Positions 12,905-25,109 of a stretch of DNA of 64,000 nt are shown one piece after another. Each line of letters begins with the position of its first letter. Position 1 is the stretch's first letter. Under the pieces are notes generated by a model. The model was not told where the DNA came from, searched no databases, and saw nothing but the letters and a program-made list of their open reading frames with translations. The stretch lies in the NCBI GenBank assembly GCA_019925795.1, contig CM034300.1, positions 50,326,873-50,390,872 of the forward strand, read 5' to 3'. The position numbers and the translations under genes are program-made. This DNA is from Dendrobium chrysotoxum (lineage: Eukaryota; Streptophyta; Magnoliopsida; Asparagales; Orchidaceae).

Positions 12905-13490
12905 TCAAAAATATTTTTATTACTCTCCAAGGTATCTTCACTTTCTTCCTCGTTCTCACTTGATGAGCTTGCCAAACTATTCACATCCTCTAACTGCATT
13001 TCAATATTATGTGTTATAGTTGACATCTTATCAATTACAATAGACATATAATTTGACATCTCATCCTCTTGATGTACAGTTGCTATGACATATTATTTGT
13101 TAATTATCCCCCGTACTTTTATTTTTATGACAGTAAGCCAATCTTGTTTATCTCTGCGACCACTAGGATATTTGCTGAAATAAACTTATATAGCTTGACT
13201 TGATAAAACAAATTGATCAAACTTCCTGAATCTTCTACTATGTTTTACTTCTACTAAATCATACGCAGGATGAACCCTTGTGCCACTATTCGGTACTAGA
13301 TCATACCATTGACAGTTGAACAAATATATAAGATTCTCATCTTCTCTTGAGTATTGTAGCTCAAGAACCTTATTCAGAATACCGTAATAATCACACTCAT
13401 CTTCTTCATGAGTATTCCCTCGAACACAAACTCATTAATTTTTAATTTTTTTTCCTTTACTCCATGACTTGGAATGAAATCTGAACCCAT

Positions 13491-13521
<31 letters not shown>

Positions 13522-13560
13522 TAGCAAGGTGTTTACTTTTCATATTGGATCCTCTGCCAA
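12905..13560 (-). pseudogene. TNP2 transposase C-terminal remnant (DUF4216)
   Basis: The minus strand reads VNGFRFHSKSWSKG, YYGILNKVLELQYS, LFNCQWYDLVPNSGTRVHP, YDLVEVKHSRRFRKFDQFVL and QDWLTVIKIKVRG, followed by an acidic serine-rich tail. This is the DUF4216 block that follows Transposase_21 in CACTA TNP2 proteins. A (TA)n run at 13495-13521 interrupts it and in-frame stops are present. The catalytic part upstream is missing, replaced in position by the RTE fragment. Confidence 0.75.
13495..13521. repeat. (TA)n microsatellite
   Basis: A short TA run inserted within the DUF4216 coding remnant. Confidence 0.9.
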
Positions 13561-13869
13561 TGCTTATACATCTTTATCAAAAATCTTGTTATCGGGGTTA
13601 TGTCCCTATTGAAATTTTTAAATATTAGGGCTTTTAGTATTAAATAAGATATAAATTAATAAAAATATTAAAATTTAAGGGCTCACGTAAGATTTAAAGC
13701 AAGCTAGAAATTCATTTGTAACAAGTTGCTCAACATCTGTAGTATCTATTAAAGGTAAATTGCTTACAAAATAACTGGTGATAAATCATCCAAGTAAGAC
13801 TTCAGTATTTAAAATTAACATCATTCCTTTTGCACGTTATGAAAAAACTTACTCTAAGATTGGTTGGAC

Positions 13870-14700
13870 TTCTTGACAGTTCAGTAGCACTAATAAAGAA
13901 ATATCATTTCTTATATTTTTTTAGCCAAGTCTTCTTAGGTCTACCTCTACCTTTCTTAATATAAGTAAAATATTATACCTCTACTTTCCTAATCGGGTCA
14001 TCAAAAGGCCACCATTTTAAGTGACCAAACCATCTAAAGTGACTTATCTCTGCAAAACCTAACAGTATTATGATTCTCTTTTAATAAAGTATTGCAAGTC
14101 TCACTACCATCTTATAGAATTTTCCCTTAAGTTTGAGGGGGACTTTTCTATCACACATCAACCCTGATGCATTCCTCCACTTCAACCATCCAACTTGTTT
14201 TCTGTTGATAATATCCCATCTATTTCACCTTCACTCTGAATAAGAGATCCAATATATCTAAAATGTGTACTCTTATTAAAGACTTTATCACCCAAATTCA
14301 CAATCCCCTCAATATGTGTATTACTACTAAAATTACACTCTATATATTTATGCTTTAGATCAACTCAAGCGTGAACCTTTACACTCTAAGGTAGACATTC
14401 ATAATTCAAGTTTATCTTCAACTCCCTCTCTAATCTTATCAACAAGAATAATATCATAAGTAAAAAAAAAATCAGGGTATAACCTCTTGCAAATGTCTAC
14501 TATGAACATCCATGACTAAAGCAAAATGATATAGGCTTAAGGCTTCCTCAAAATCAACCTTTAGATTCAAAGGTTGATCTTCATAATTCAAGTTTACCTT
14601 CAACTCCCTCTCTAGACTTATCAACAAGAAGATTATCAATAGTAAAAATAAAAAATTAAGCTACAATCTCTTGCAAATGTCGACTGAGAACATCCATTAC
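13870..14700 (-). pseudogene. RTE-type LINE fragment (reverse transcriptase C-terminal part)
   Basis: Minus-strand pieces read LVDKIREGVEDKLEL, VFNKSTHFRYIGSLIQSEGE and, near 13950-14050, HFRWFGHLKWWPFDDPIR then KKGRGRPKKTW. This is the segment after the RT active site in plant RTE elements. Stops and shifts are frequent and no endonuclease is seen. It is nested in the CACTA element and a segment of it is tandemly duplicated (about 14391-14530 and 14575-14710). Confidence 0.75.
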
Positions 14701-14930
14701 TAAAGAAAAAAAAAAGGAAATGCAGCAGGAAGATCACCTTCGGGGTGTTCGCAGGATGGAGTGAGGGTGTCGGTGGCCAGAGTCTTGTGGACGCAGGTCG
14801 GAGGCGAGGTGCTATAGTTCAGCGGCCGAAGTCCTACGGACGCACTTTGGCTAGGGCGAGAGCACATGTCTGGACGAAAATCATTAACACGAAGAAATGA
14901 GGTGGAAGGGCTGGGGTGACCAATTTTAGT
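14700..14930. other. GC-rich internal segment of the CACTA element
   Basis: Markedly GC-richer than its surroundings, with repeats of the type GTCGGNGGCNAGAGTC. It probably represents leader or promoter sequence of the element; no protein was recognised. Confidence 0.35.
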
Positions 14931-15145
14931 GTAATTTCTGACAGTTTAGACCGCCGAAGAAAATCACTTAAAACCGGCAGCCAGACTGTCCGTAACAGTC
15001 AACGCCTACTGAAAAAAATCGGCGGTATATCTGGCGGTTCGTTTATCACCAACAGTTCTGGTGGTTTGTTATTAAATGTCGACGGTTAAATCATCGATTT
15101 ATGGCGGCAGTCAAACCGCCAGTAAATAGCGAATTTCCTGTAGTG

Positions 15146-17159
15146 TACCCTATGGTCGCTTAAGAATAGGGTATTGAAGTTTGAGTTGAACAGCTTAAGA
15201 CTTGGACATAAGCGTTAGTCAAAAACCTCATAAATATTAACTTATATCTCTTTTTTATTTTGTTCTTTTTTTGCTTCAATCCTTTTAGTTTAGATCGTGC
15301 ACTATAGAAGCCAATGTTGGTGATCATGTTATTTGTTACTTAAAAATCTAAATGTTTCATGCTACCTCTATTATGTAGTAATTGATCCATTCAACATCAT
15401 TATTTAGCTCATGAATTTTTATTGTAGATCTTATTTTTCCATTGTTAATCTTGCTAATTTTTTTAGTTTAGTATATTGTTTTAATAATTAAAAAATATTT
15501 GTTTTATGGATAAATCAATAAACTCTATACTAAAATAAGCTACCAAAAGGATTTTTATTGCTTATGATTATATAGACATTATTTTATTCTAGTAATTATT
15601 TAACAAATGTAAGAATACTGTGCTACAAGGCATGGGTCAAAATAGACACTATTCAGGTATTTAACATGGGAGCTTCCACATCCTTCTTGAGCCCTTATAT
15701 ATATTCTTCTTGCCTTCATTTTTTGTTCCTCATATTAAGTTGAAGACTTCTATAATGGATTGGCCTTTTTCGTGTTTGTGGCTTTTGCCGGGGCTTTGTC
15801 TATTTTTTAGGTCCCAATTGTTATGTTAAGATTGGTTTCCGAGTTGATTTCTGCTTTCTTCGCACTTACCTTCAGTGTTTTATTTTGTTTTATTTATGGT
15901 TGGCACTATTAGTTTCTAGTTGCCTTTTATTGTGGTGCTTCATCAACACCTGGAGCTGGTGCTATATATATATATAATTTCTGTTCATTTTCATTTTTGA
16001 TGGTGTTCCTTTTCCAAGTATCCTTATATTCCTCTTAGTCTTTTTTCTTTTCAGCTAGTGATTGCATCTTCCATTTGCAGATTATTAGTGGTACTAGCTT
16101 TATATTTTCCATTTGTTTTTTTATTGTGCTCTCTCTGTGTTGCTCCTTTTGTAGAGGTGGTGTGTGTTGCCCATTTAGCATTGCCTTGTAATTTGCTTGA
16201 GATGTTCAAGTCATTCATAAAAATACAGTCACCTTTAGTTACCCTAAAGTTTTTCCTAGGATAATATGCAAGGCTGCCAGAACAAATCTAACATGAATCA
16301 AGATTGATTATGTATAAAAATAAGAGCATCATTATCTAAATTTTCACCTAAAACAATCTTCTTTGATAAGGGTGTGTGTTTTTAGAGGACATACTTCTAT
16401 GTTATGTGTTATATACTAAAATAAAACAACCCCATGGCCAATGGTAGAAGTATGTTGAATAAGGCACGAAATTTAGGTCAAAGTATGTCACTCAGTTAAA
16501 AATGCTAGAAATTTTAAAATACTATCAAAAAAAGAAAAATGATTTGACACTTCTTATGTAGGCACTATTTCATAAAATTCGGTGGAAGAAGTTTTGTCCT
16601 TTAATAAAATAAAATCATCCTAATCTTGTCCGAAAACATGAGTTGGTTTATGACTCAATAAAGAATGTGTTTGTAAAATGATGAATTTATTATCATCAGT
16701 ATAATATAAATTAAAATTATTTTTTTAAATGATAATTAAAAATTCTTAATCATAGTGATTATGTGTGTCGAAGGATGAATTTTTGCTAAACAAAAGCATA
16801 GGTCTCAATGAACTAACGTGTTGTATCAGATCACCATTACTTTTCTACAAATTATTCATAGAAAGAAGATAATTTTCGGCAAGAAGAAAATTATTATTCT
16901 AAATAGTGTAATTTAGCAACACTACAACATGTTATCAATGCTTCGTATTCATGTAGTGCCTGCATACATATGTTTTTACTTGCAAATAATATGTTTCTGT
17001 TCTAATAAATATATCACTGCTTAACTATAAGGAGGCATGCAGACACTGAGGTATGATGTATGTTTCATACATACATGCATGCACATCAAGAAAATATATT
17101 TCATGAAGTTGACTATATCAAATCAATAAATAAAATACTATTAGTTTGTAGACACTTAC
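15146..17159. other. Stretch between CACTA and LAZY1 exon 4; no gene seen
   Basis: AT-rich with short TA runs (15964-15976). In gene sense this should be intron 4 of the LAZY1-like gene, and its terminal exon would be expected to the left. I searched for a final exon coding the usual short C terminus and could not find it. Confidence 0.4.
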
Positions 17160-17463
17160 ATTCTGCATCTGTCCTAATCCAGTGTTCGTGGTTCCCATCT
17201 GAGTTACCCCTACAAATAGCCTTAGAAGATTGTGGGTAGGAATGACATTTAACACTTGAGATTCCATCTCTTTTATATTCTTTCCGTTCAGCGTCCATTT
17301 TGCTGCTATTACCTTTGAATCCTTTGCTATAGTTGTTAGTAATGTAAAACATTTCTTTTTCTTCATGTCCGGAAGGCTTCAGTAGTTTCTTTGAGGGCGC
17401 TGCACTTTCAGGATGGATTTTTCTATGAAAAATTCTCATGATCTGCAAAATTGTAGATTCACA
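17160..17463 (-). CDS. LAZY1: LAZY1-like exon 4
   Basis: After acceptor AAAAAAG the frame reads CESTILQIMRIFHRKIHPES and ends GNHEHWIRTDAE plus one base at donor GTAAGT (17159-17154). FHRKxHPES and xEHWIxTDA are conserved LAZY1 C-terminal motifs; the last leads into the C-terminal conserved peptide coded by the final exon. Phase 0 at entry fits exon 3. The frame is fully open. Confidence 0.75.
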
Positions 17464-18819
17464 CTTTTTTGAAGGCAAAAGATTTAAATTAATATCAATA
17501 ATATCCCGTCACTGGAGGCAACATTATCTTTCGAAATTAGAATCAGCATATTAAAAATTTGTATTATTATGCATGGATGTGATATTACAGAAAAAATATC
17601 GCTGTTAGAGTAAACGGCCAGTTAGGTGTGGTGAATCTTAAAGAAAGTTGAGTGCGATCATTTATTTGTAGGTGGTGAGATCTAATAGTTATGCACCTAA
17701 TATGTGGGGCTAATTGGACCACATGCGTCATGAACCCTACTACTAGAGCTTGTCGTGCTCATATGTATGTTTAATGAAACAATAAAATAATGATCATATC
17801 GATTAGTAAATGAAACAGATATAGTCCTTTTTTGTACTGTTTATGCAAATAATTGAGGTCTTTTTTGTAAGGATGATGAACCATCTACGTCAGCCACAGA
17901 GTGAAAGAGAAACTATACATGATGTCTTTTCTTTCTTTTTTTTTTTTTTTTTTTTCTTCCTACATGAACAATTTATTTTGTACACTAACTGCTGCCTTTA
18001 AATTGTTCGCCAAGAAAATTTGATTCCCTTATCTTTTCAACTTATCAAATAAAAACTAACACCACTCATGTGGCTCCAAAGTTGTCGTTGTAGAGAATAA
18101 TGCACTTTAGTTTTATTTCTTTAGTACCTCGAAAACACTTAAAAAAAACTCAACTGCAAAGAGTTTAATAGGTACAAACAACAAAATGTGAAATTATTAG
18201 TGGTGCTGTCCGCACCTACACACAAATAATAAAAATACAGTATAAAATTATTTCACCAAATTATTAGCTCGTCTAAATACTATTTAGTTTTTTTAAAGCA
18301 TTAATTCAAATGTCATGCCATAAACCCTGTCTAGAAAAAAGAAAGTTAATAAAAAAGCACTTTTTCAAAATTTCACTTATACCATCTATGGTTTTTAATG
18401 TTGCATAACGTACTAATAATACTCCATTACACAAGTTTTAAGAAACTAAGTACTTACAAATGAATTAAGCATAATACACAATATTATTTATATAAATTTA
18501 TGAGATAATGATAATTAATGGATAAAGAATTGTGCTTCTAAATAAGCTTAAACTTAGAATAAGGTCGCAGCAAATCCTTCCTTAGTGATAAAATGTGGGT
18601 AAAATGTTTTTCTCAGAATTTTTAGCAGAAATTTTTTAATCACTGTAGAAAATACTTTATAAAATATTTTAATTATTTATCTTTGTCAAGATCTTTCATT
18701 ATTGAATATATAAATATATAATTCTATCACATATTATGACACCTCATACTATTCGTCTATGATGGATATCCTCCATCAAGCTCAACCAAATATTGTGTGA
18801 TGACTGATCACAACATTTT

Positions 18820-19038
18820 TCACTTGGCTTTGACATAAGAATTGATTGCGCCTTTCTGTGGTTCTTCATCGAAGTTTGGCCGCCTGTTTGGGTGGTTGAA
18901 TCTGGACACCCCATACAAAATAAATTTCATAATCTCCATGGTGGCACACCCATATGGTTTATCACCGCATTCTCCACTCTTCTCGTGATTGATGACAAGC
19001 ACCAGGCATATCATCCATAAAGGTAATGAATATATCAT
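18820..19038 (-). CDS. Unrecognised 72-codon ORF with hydrophobic N terminus
   Basis: MIYSLPLWMICLVLVI looks like a signal or anchor segment, then GDKPYGCATMEIMKFIL and a basic/proline tract. Base composition is less AT-rich than its surroundings. I do not recognise it. It lies inside the LAZY1-like intron on the same strand and may be a captured exon or chance. Confidence 0.2.
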   Translation of the reverse strand: MIYSLPLWMICLVLVINHEKSGECGDKPYGCATMEIMKFILYGVSRFNHPNRRPNFDEEPQKGAINSYVKAK

Positions 19039-19870
19039 GAGAGAATATATGAAAGGAGAGGAAAGTGATTATAATAGAGCACTATTTCTTCCCTCAAACT
19101 CTTATTATTAAAAATCTTAACAATTCAAAAAGTAGATAGTGGCAAGGACCTCTAAACTACTTGCATATTATTATTTTTATCTAAGTAGTTCCCTTATCAG
19201 TTTTTGAGCATTTGCATCTTTTTTGTTAAAAGTAATTCAATTTGTAGACTTAAATAAATATATTCACCTTCCCAACCATGCATTTAGAGGACCATGCATG
19301 GATCTCGATCTAGCTCATGTTTGTAATAATGACTTCTGGAGATCCAATATGATATTTTTGAGAAGGTAGAACAACTAACAATAGGATGACCTCTTAGACC
19401 ATGGGTATTGCTTTCTACCCCAACCTTTTATATGTCATAGGGAATGTCTTGGAGGGAACATCCATGCAACTAAATCTAATTGAGCTTCTTTCATAATTTC
19501 AAGGTTTTCAAAGAAAACAGTCATCTAGTATAATGCCATATCGCAACCAATTGCACTAATATATGCTTTGGCCAATTCCATCACAATGCCTCATTCCTCA
19601 CCCAAGATCATCCTGCAAACCCTATAATTAATTGATGATGCCATATGTGATACTAGTCGCTTTGAGCCAAATGAAAGACATCCTAGGGAAGCGCCCATAG
19701 CTTCAGGTTGCATTTAGTTATATATGAAACATACATCATATTGTTAGTTGGAATCCTAAATAAGGTTCCACTATTAAAACTTAAGTTCCCACAATTGGAT
19801 CACTACAAGGGGCTCACAAAACACTTCAGTGTAATAGAAGCATCAACAAAGCTATGGGGCTAGCCACCAA

Positions 19871-21674
19871 TGTTGCTAATTTGGTTTCAAGGACTATGAT
19901 TTTGATGATAGCAAACCTTTCATTCTTTTTGAGGTTCTAATCTTTCAGGTTCACAGGATCAACTGCAATTAGAGCCAGCTCAAGATCAAGTCAGTATGTT
20001 TGTATTTCAGGTTCAATGTACTTTTTTATTTTTCTTGAGTCAAATATAATGTAACGGATCCCCAAGCTACGTAACCTTGCACACACACACTCAGGGGGAG
20101 AGTTTCAGTGAGTTAGAGTTTCTGTTCATTTTTTATTCAAATCATCCTGGACGATATTCACATCGCCCTAGACGATCCATTGAAAATAGAAATCCTGATT
20201 AGGGCGACCATACTAAGTCGGTCTGATTAAGCAGATCATCCTGGATGATACATATATTATACAGGACATATGCTCAAATCAAAAATTCTCAACCGCCAGA
20301 TTAAGTTAGGCAAGTTTATATTTTTAGAGATTTGGTCTAATCATCCCGGACGATACGTGTATCGTCCTGGACGATCCATCATAATTATGCCTAAACTAGT
20401 TAGATGAATAAAAAAAGTAATTAAGGTTTGAGTGATTCAATCATATCATCCTAGACGATCGCAAAATCGTCCTAGACGATACATGCAAAATCTTGACCGT
20501 CCAGAGCATTTTACCTAGACGACCCGAGAAATGTGCTGGACGATATTCCCGATTTTGAACTAATCATACAGGATGATGTATATATTGTCCTGGACGATCA
20601 AGTCATTTTGAAACCGTCCAGCATGGTTTGGCTGTACGACCTGAGGAATCTACTGGACGATTTTGGTCTTTTTGAACTAATCGTACATGACGATATACAT
20701 ATCATCCTGAACGATCAAGTAATTTTCTTTAGATCGTCCAGGCTTTTCTCCTAGACGTCCCGAGCTATCTTTTGGACCATATTCCTGGTTTGAACTAATC
20801 GTCCAGGTCGATCACAAAATCATCCCGGATAATATGAATAGAATTTATCTTCTAATCGTCCATAAGTGCTAGATCATTCAGACCAAAAGGGTTTATTTTA
20901 CACTAATCATACAGGACGACCGATCGTCCTTAACGATCTTTGACGACCAGTTGAGATTTAGGATAATTTTTGAGCCCTCATATTTAAGATGTTTTTTATT
21001 CAATCAAAAAAAAAAATTTTCCACCTTTCTTGCCAGAGAGAACCTTGAGAGAGAGAGAGAGAGGATCTTGTGAGGGGGAGTTTGTGAGGTGTTCACAAAG
21101 GTTGCTCCTAGAAAGGATCTGAGTCTTCTTCTCCGATCGTCGTCTCTTGTCTTATTGGTGTCTCTGTGGTAGGATCGTACGCAAGAAGATCCAAGTTCTC
21201 TGCCTGCTTCAGGAGGAAGCGAAAGGAGTCCAGGTTCTCTACCTGCTTCAGGAGGAAGCGAAAGGAGTTCAGGTTCTCTGCCCATCGGGTTGGTGGAAAG
21301 GAGTTTTATATAGGCTTCTCCGCCTTGCTATGGGAGAAGAAGGATAGTCACTTAGTGTTAGTGTAATACCCGGAGGGGAGGCTCCGGGGACTGAATGTAG
21401 GTCAAGTTGACCGAACCACTATAAAATCTGATGTGTTCTTTCTGATTATCTTTGGCATTTATTTCTCTATTGATGATCGTGTGATTGTGATTATTATTCT
21501 ATTATTGTTGAACATTTGCACATTATCGTGAAATTATAATTATTTTTTAAAACGTTCAAAAAGATTTTTCTAAATTATTTTTGCTCACGAATTTTTAAGA
21601 TAATCAATTTACCACCCCTCTTAGTTAGCCTCGACACTACTTCACAAGGGCTTAACACCCATAACAAATTTTCA
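19871..21674 (+). mobile_element. Solo LTR of the Sirevirus-like family
   Basis: It starts TGTTGCTAATTTGG, ends AACAAATTTTCA, and is flanked by perfect 5-bp duplications ACCAA (19866-19870, 21675-21679). No internal region is present, so it arose by recombination between two LTRs. The order matches the A and B LTRs: (CA)n near 20080, palindromic U3 20145-20935, GA-rich run 21050, hairpin units 21201-21296, GGTCAAGTTGACC 21400-21412, CCACTATAAA. Confidence 0.93.
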
Positions 21675-21679
21675 ACCAA

Positions 21680-24031
21680 TATTTTACAACGTATATTGCC
21701 ATAATTTTGGTATTAACTTAAGAAACACTACATGATGCTTGTTCATCAAGCATTTTTCCAATAGCATTACCTTGTTGAATGAACTATGTGATTAGTTTAT
21801 AATAAAGTTTACCACTTCCATGAAATCACTAAAATTCACTCAAACATTGTTGTGTGTAGAGTTACTCCTATAGGATCATGAGTGTAGATTCTCCTTGGCA
21901 TTCCAACATGTCATGAACTCAAACTGTGAGATGGACAAGAAGGCCTTTATTCTTGATATCATCAATTTCTTTTTCAAACACTTATGCACAAAAAAGAACT
22001 TGGTAATAGTGGAGGAGATGCTAGAGCAATCCACAAGACTTATGACTTGTGATTTGTGACCAATCATATTCTCAAGATTATTCTTTGTGTTAGGCTGGGA
22101 TAGATTTCTTTATTACCTTGACCCCAAAGAGTAACAAGGAACAATTCTTGTTGGTATTTGTAGACTACTTCATAAAGCAAGTAAAAATTATTGCTCTTCG
22201 TGAACACATAAAAATCCATTAATTTTCTATGGTCAAAAGTATTCGCTAGATTTAGACTACCACTAATAATTACACTCAACTCAACAACTAAAACCTGATA
22301 AAATTCTATGAGGGTTAGGGGACCAACTTATGGTTTTCTTATCTTAAGTACTCCTAAAAAACGGGTAGGTCAAGACAACCAATAAGATAATCATCAACAT
22401 ACCAATAAAATGATTAATGTCCCTTGAAGGGGCCTGTATAGATAAACTTTTGGTTTTCTTTTAGTCCTGTCATAAAACTCCCTCTACCATCACTAAGGGG
22501 GTCCCATTCACTCTAGCTCTTTGGAGTGTAGGCAATGACTCTGGCCAAACTCTACTACAGGTGCAGGAGGACTTTCAAGATTAGCTACAAAGCCTTTAAA
22601 GAAGGATTAGCTTGGTACAACAATAATATAAAGGACTTGGTAGTCAACCAAGAATTACTAGAGGAGCAATGACAAAAGAATGAAATTTAAATAATCTACT
22701 AGAAGGCTTATAAAACATTAAAAAATAGAAAATCACTTTTAACCAAGAATCTTAACATAATAATGTAATGCTAAGGAAGGACAAAGTGGAAGGGCAAAGT
22801 AAAAGGATATAGATGTTTCTGTCCAATTAGTCATGTTTGTACAAAGAAAAGGAGTAATAGGATTAATGTTTTAGATGGTCAAGGCTTGTGAAGATAGGAG
22901 TGCCAAGTAATGGGAAGGATTCCCGCATAATGACCTACTACACATGGAACTTTGTGACACCTTAAGAGAGTTTTTGTGGTAAAACTAATTTGTTGTGCAA
23001 TAAAAACATCTATATGAATGATGGGTAAGTGAAAAAGCACCATGCAAACTTTCCATCAACTTTTTCATCCGGGCTTGGTCTAGCATAGACAATTTTAAAG
23101 CAAAAATAAATAAATAAACAAATAATAACCATAATTAATTTGTCCAATTTTTCAAATCATTTATAAAATAGGTAAACATCGATTATGCATGATATATTAA
23201 AATTTAAAAAACAAAGTTATTATTAAGATTTTTCTAAGATTTTGCATTTATTTTTAACTTCTATAACATTTATTTGTTTATAAAATCTATGTTATAACTA
23301 GACTGATTTAATTTTGAAATTAACATAGACAAAGTGAAAGAAACTCTTATTTACCATCTACTATGATTTGCTACAACTTTTTATAGATTGGTATGCGATG
23401 TTGTGGATATTCCTTGGTTTGCCATCGTGTTGTTGATCGGACTGCTAGATCTATAGGTAGGCTTCAACATAACATGTTTTGCTGACCGGTGGTCATAACG
23501 GTATAGTAGTTTTCATGCAAGCCATGTAATCTCTATGATTGCCTACCCCATATGTCAAAATTATTTCTTTAAAAATCCTTAATTAGACATTGTATTTTTT
23601 TTAGGGAGGACACCTGCCCCCTAGGCCCCTCCTTGAATCCACCAATGGTCTATAAAAAAAAAAAAAGCATTTTTGACTAACGTTTTTATGACGAGCTCCG
23701 AGGTGTGTTTATCGACCAATAACACCTTCCAACAACTGAGATATAATTAATTTGGATCATTCTAATTATAAAAACTTACAAAAAATCCCGTAGCTATTCT
23801 TATGTGGAATTATTTATGATTTATTTAAATTTTAAAATATGAGATACCCTAATTGGAAAAACCACCTGTAACACTTCGTGGCAAGAATCATTTTAAATTT
23901 TAATTTATTGGCTAAGAGCTTTTACTATCAATAAAAAATTATTATAGTGTGCCTGTGAATTAAAAAAAATTAAAAAATAAAAAATAAATAAATAAAATAA
24001 AAACATTAAAACTGGTATAACTACAATTATA
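21680..24031. other. Mostly unassigned stretch with possible gag-like remnant
   Basis: No long frame. Around 22560-22900 (plus) a frame reads SYKAFKEGLAWYNNN and later CFCPISHVCTKKRS, which faintly resembles a chromovirus Gag end with a broken zinc knuckle. A CCCCCTAGGCCCCTCC tract near 23610 resembles LTR-element debris. Confidence in either is low. Confidence 0.25.
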
Positions 24032-24037
24032 ACTTAC

Positions 24038-24589
24038 CTTGCTGAACTTGTTAGTCTCCGCAGCATCACACTTCCCGCCACGTACACGAGCGTTGCCGCG
24101 TACAAATCTCCCGCATTGCAGCATCCTATTCGTCATCCCATTTCTTCCCTCAGCCGTCTTCTCGTCGTCCACATCACCGCCCTCGGAAACCTCCTCGGCG
24201 CGGCTGCTTTTGAATAGCTCCCCCAGCGAGACACGTCGCTCCCGTCGTCCGTCCGCAACCAGCGCAGACACCCCCACATCCACCGGTAATCCGATAAGAA
24301 ATCCCTGTAGCGGACACGCTTCTGCTCCTTTCCCTCCAGAACATTCAGAGGCCGACAAAGTTCTGTCCCCCCAGCAGTTCCCCTTCTCCGACTCCGCCGT
24401 CAGAACCTTCTTCAGCTCCATTGACACCATCAGATCCTTCTCCGTTGCTTCCTCTGTCTCCGTCTCTGCTATTTCCACTGTTGCCGTCTTTTCCACCTCC
24501 GTTATTGTGATTAACGGCGACCCGAAAGTTCCAATTACAAGAAGACCTTCATGAAGCGAGGGGGATGCCTCGGGAGATTCTTGAAACAT
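24038..24589 (-). CDS. LAZY1: LAZY1-like exon 3 (IGT motif region)
   Basis: An open minus-strand frame of about 184 codons, much richer in GC than its flanks. It contains the family motif GLLVIGTFG, an acidic TETEEATEKDL segment, ACPLQGFLIG and RRVSLGELF, in the order known for LAZY1 proteins. It ends TTCAGCAAG with a perfect GTAAGT donor (24037-24032) in phase 0. The 5' splice acceptor is not certain: an in-frame TGA lies just before ATG 24589, so the true exon start may be within about 20 bases of it. Confidence 0.75.
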
Positions 24590-24841
24590 TCACTGCCTGC
24601 CTTTCTCTGGCACCCGAGGCACAAAGTATTTGGGGCGGTTGTCAGCTGTCGGCCGGACTGTTAGGCGGTTGAAAGTTGGCTCTGCCAGTCATAAAAAATA
24701 AACAACAAACTTCAGTACTACGCTGTTTTGTTGGTTAAATTATTTGTGTTTTATCAGTGAAGAGAAATCAACATAAATAACATCCATTTTCATACAAATT
24801 TTTTATCTACTCTTTTTTATACGATATTCTTTAAAAATTCG

Positions 24842-25039
24842 TTGCATATATTTTTTGCTGATATCATGTATAGGGTATGATGGCTGTAAATTTGAAATGG
24901 CGGTGCTGAAGGCTCTCTATGTTGGACAAGACGGCACAGCAATAAGGTTTAACGTGTGAATCGAAGGGAAAGATAAACAAAGGCTTCCGGCAGTACTGGT
25001 GGCGATTTTCCCCACAGATTCGCAGCTATTTTGCCAGAA
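24842..25039 (-). pseudogene. LAZY1: LAZY1-like exon 2, with deletion and frameshift
   Basis: After the acceptor AG the frame reads FWQNSCESVGKIATSTAG, then SLCLSFPSIHT, and stops at TAG near 24923. Joined to exon 1 this gives MKFW-QNS. LAZY1 proteins have GWMHRKFR between FW and QNS, so about eight codons are missing. After SIHT the similarity resumes in another frame (VKPYCCAVLSNIESLQHRHF), implying a one-base indel near 24954. The 3' end of the exon is not determined. Confidence 0.55.
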
Positions 25040-25109
25040 CTTGAAGTATGTTAAATTAGCTTCAGGTGATCAAAATGATGATGATAAATAAAAGTTTCAA
25101 GCAACCAAC

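Larger units (their letters stand above)
10189..15145 (-). mobile_element. CACTA (En/Spm) transposon, non-autonomous
   Basis: The right end reads (minus strand) CACTACAGGAAATTCGC. The left end reads TACTACAAGAGA, a decayed CACTA terminus. Both ends are followed by several hundred bases of subterminal repeats rich in GGCGGT, ACCGCC and GGTGGCTA motifs (about 10260-10625 and 14930-15135), as expected for transposase binding. Inside, on the minus strand, are TNP2/DUF4216 and tnpA-like remnants in the usual order. The 3-bp target duplication is unclear (CTA left, TAC right). The central transposase domain is absent, so it could not move by itself. Confidence 0.85.
17464..24037 (-). other. LAZY1-like intron 3, 6.6 kb, filled with repeats
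   Basis: Bounded by GTAAGT (24037) and an AG acceptor (17464). It contains the solo LTR 19871-21674, a T-rich run near 17938-17956 and two unassigned AT-rich tracts. Such an intron could affect splicing, but nothing in the sequence proves it. Confidence 0.6.

Noticed and set aside
10186..15148. 3-bp target duplication for the CACTA element
   Set aside because: The flanks read CTA and TAC; no identical triplet could be fixed without moving the ends.
15146..17100. Terminal LAZY1 exon
   Set aside because: No sequence coding the usual short C-terminal peptide after an AG acceptor was found.
23600..23680. Helitron or MITE end at the C-rich AGGCCCCTCC tract
   Set aside because: No terminal repeats, hairpin plus CTRR end or target duplication visible.
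24039..24554. Plus-strand 171-codon ORF
   Set aside because: It is the antisense of LAZY1-like exon 3; it is serine/proline-rich only because the exon is GC-rich, and it shows no protein similarity.
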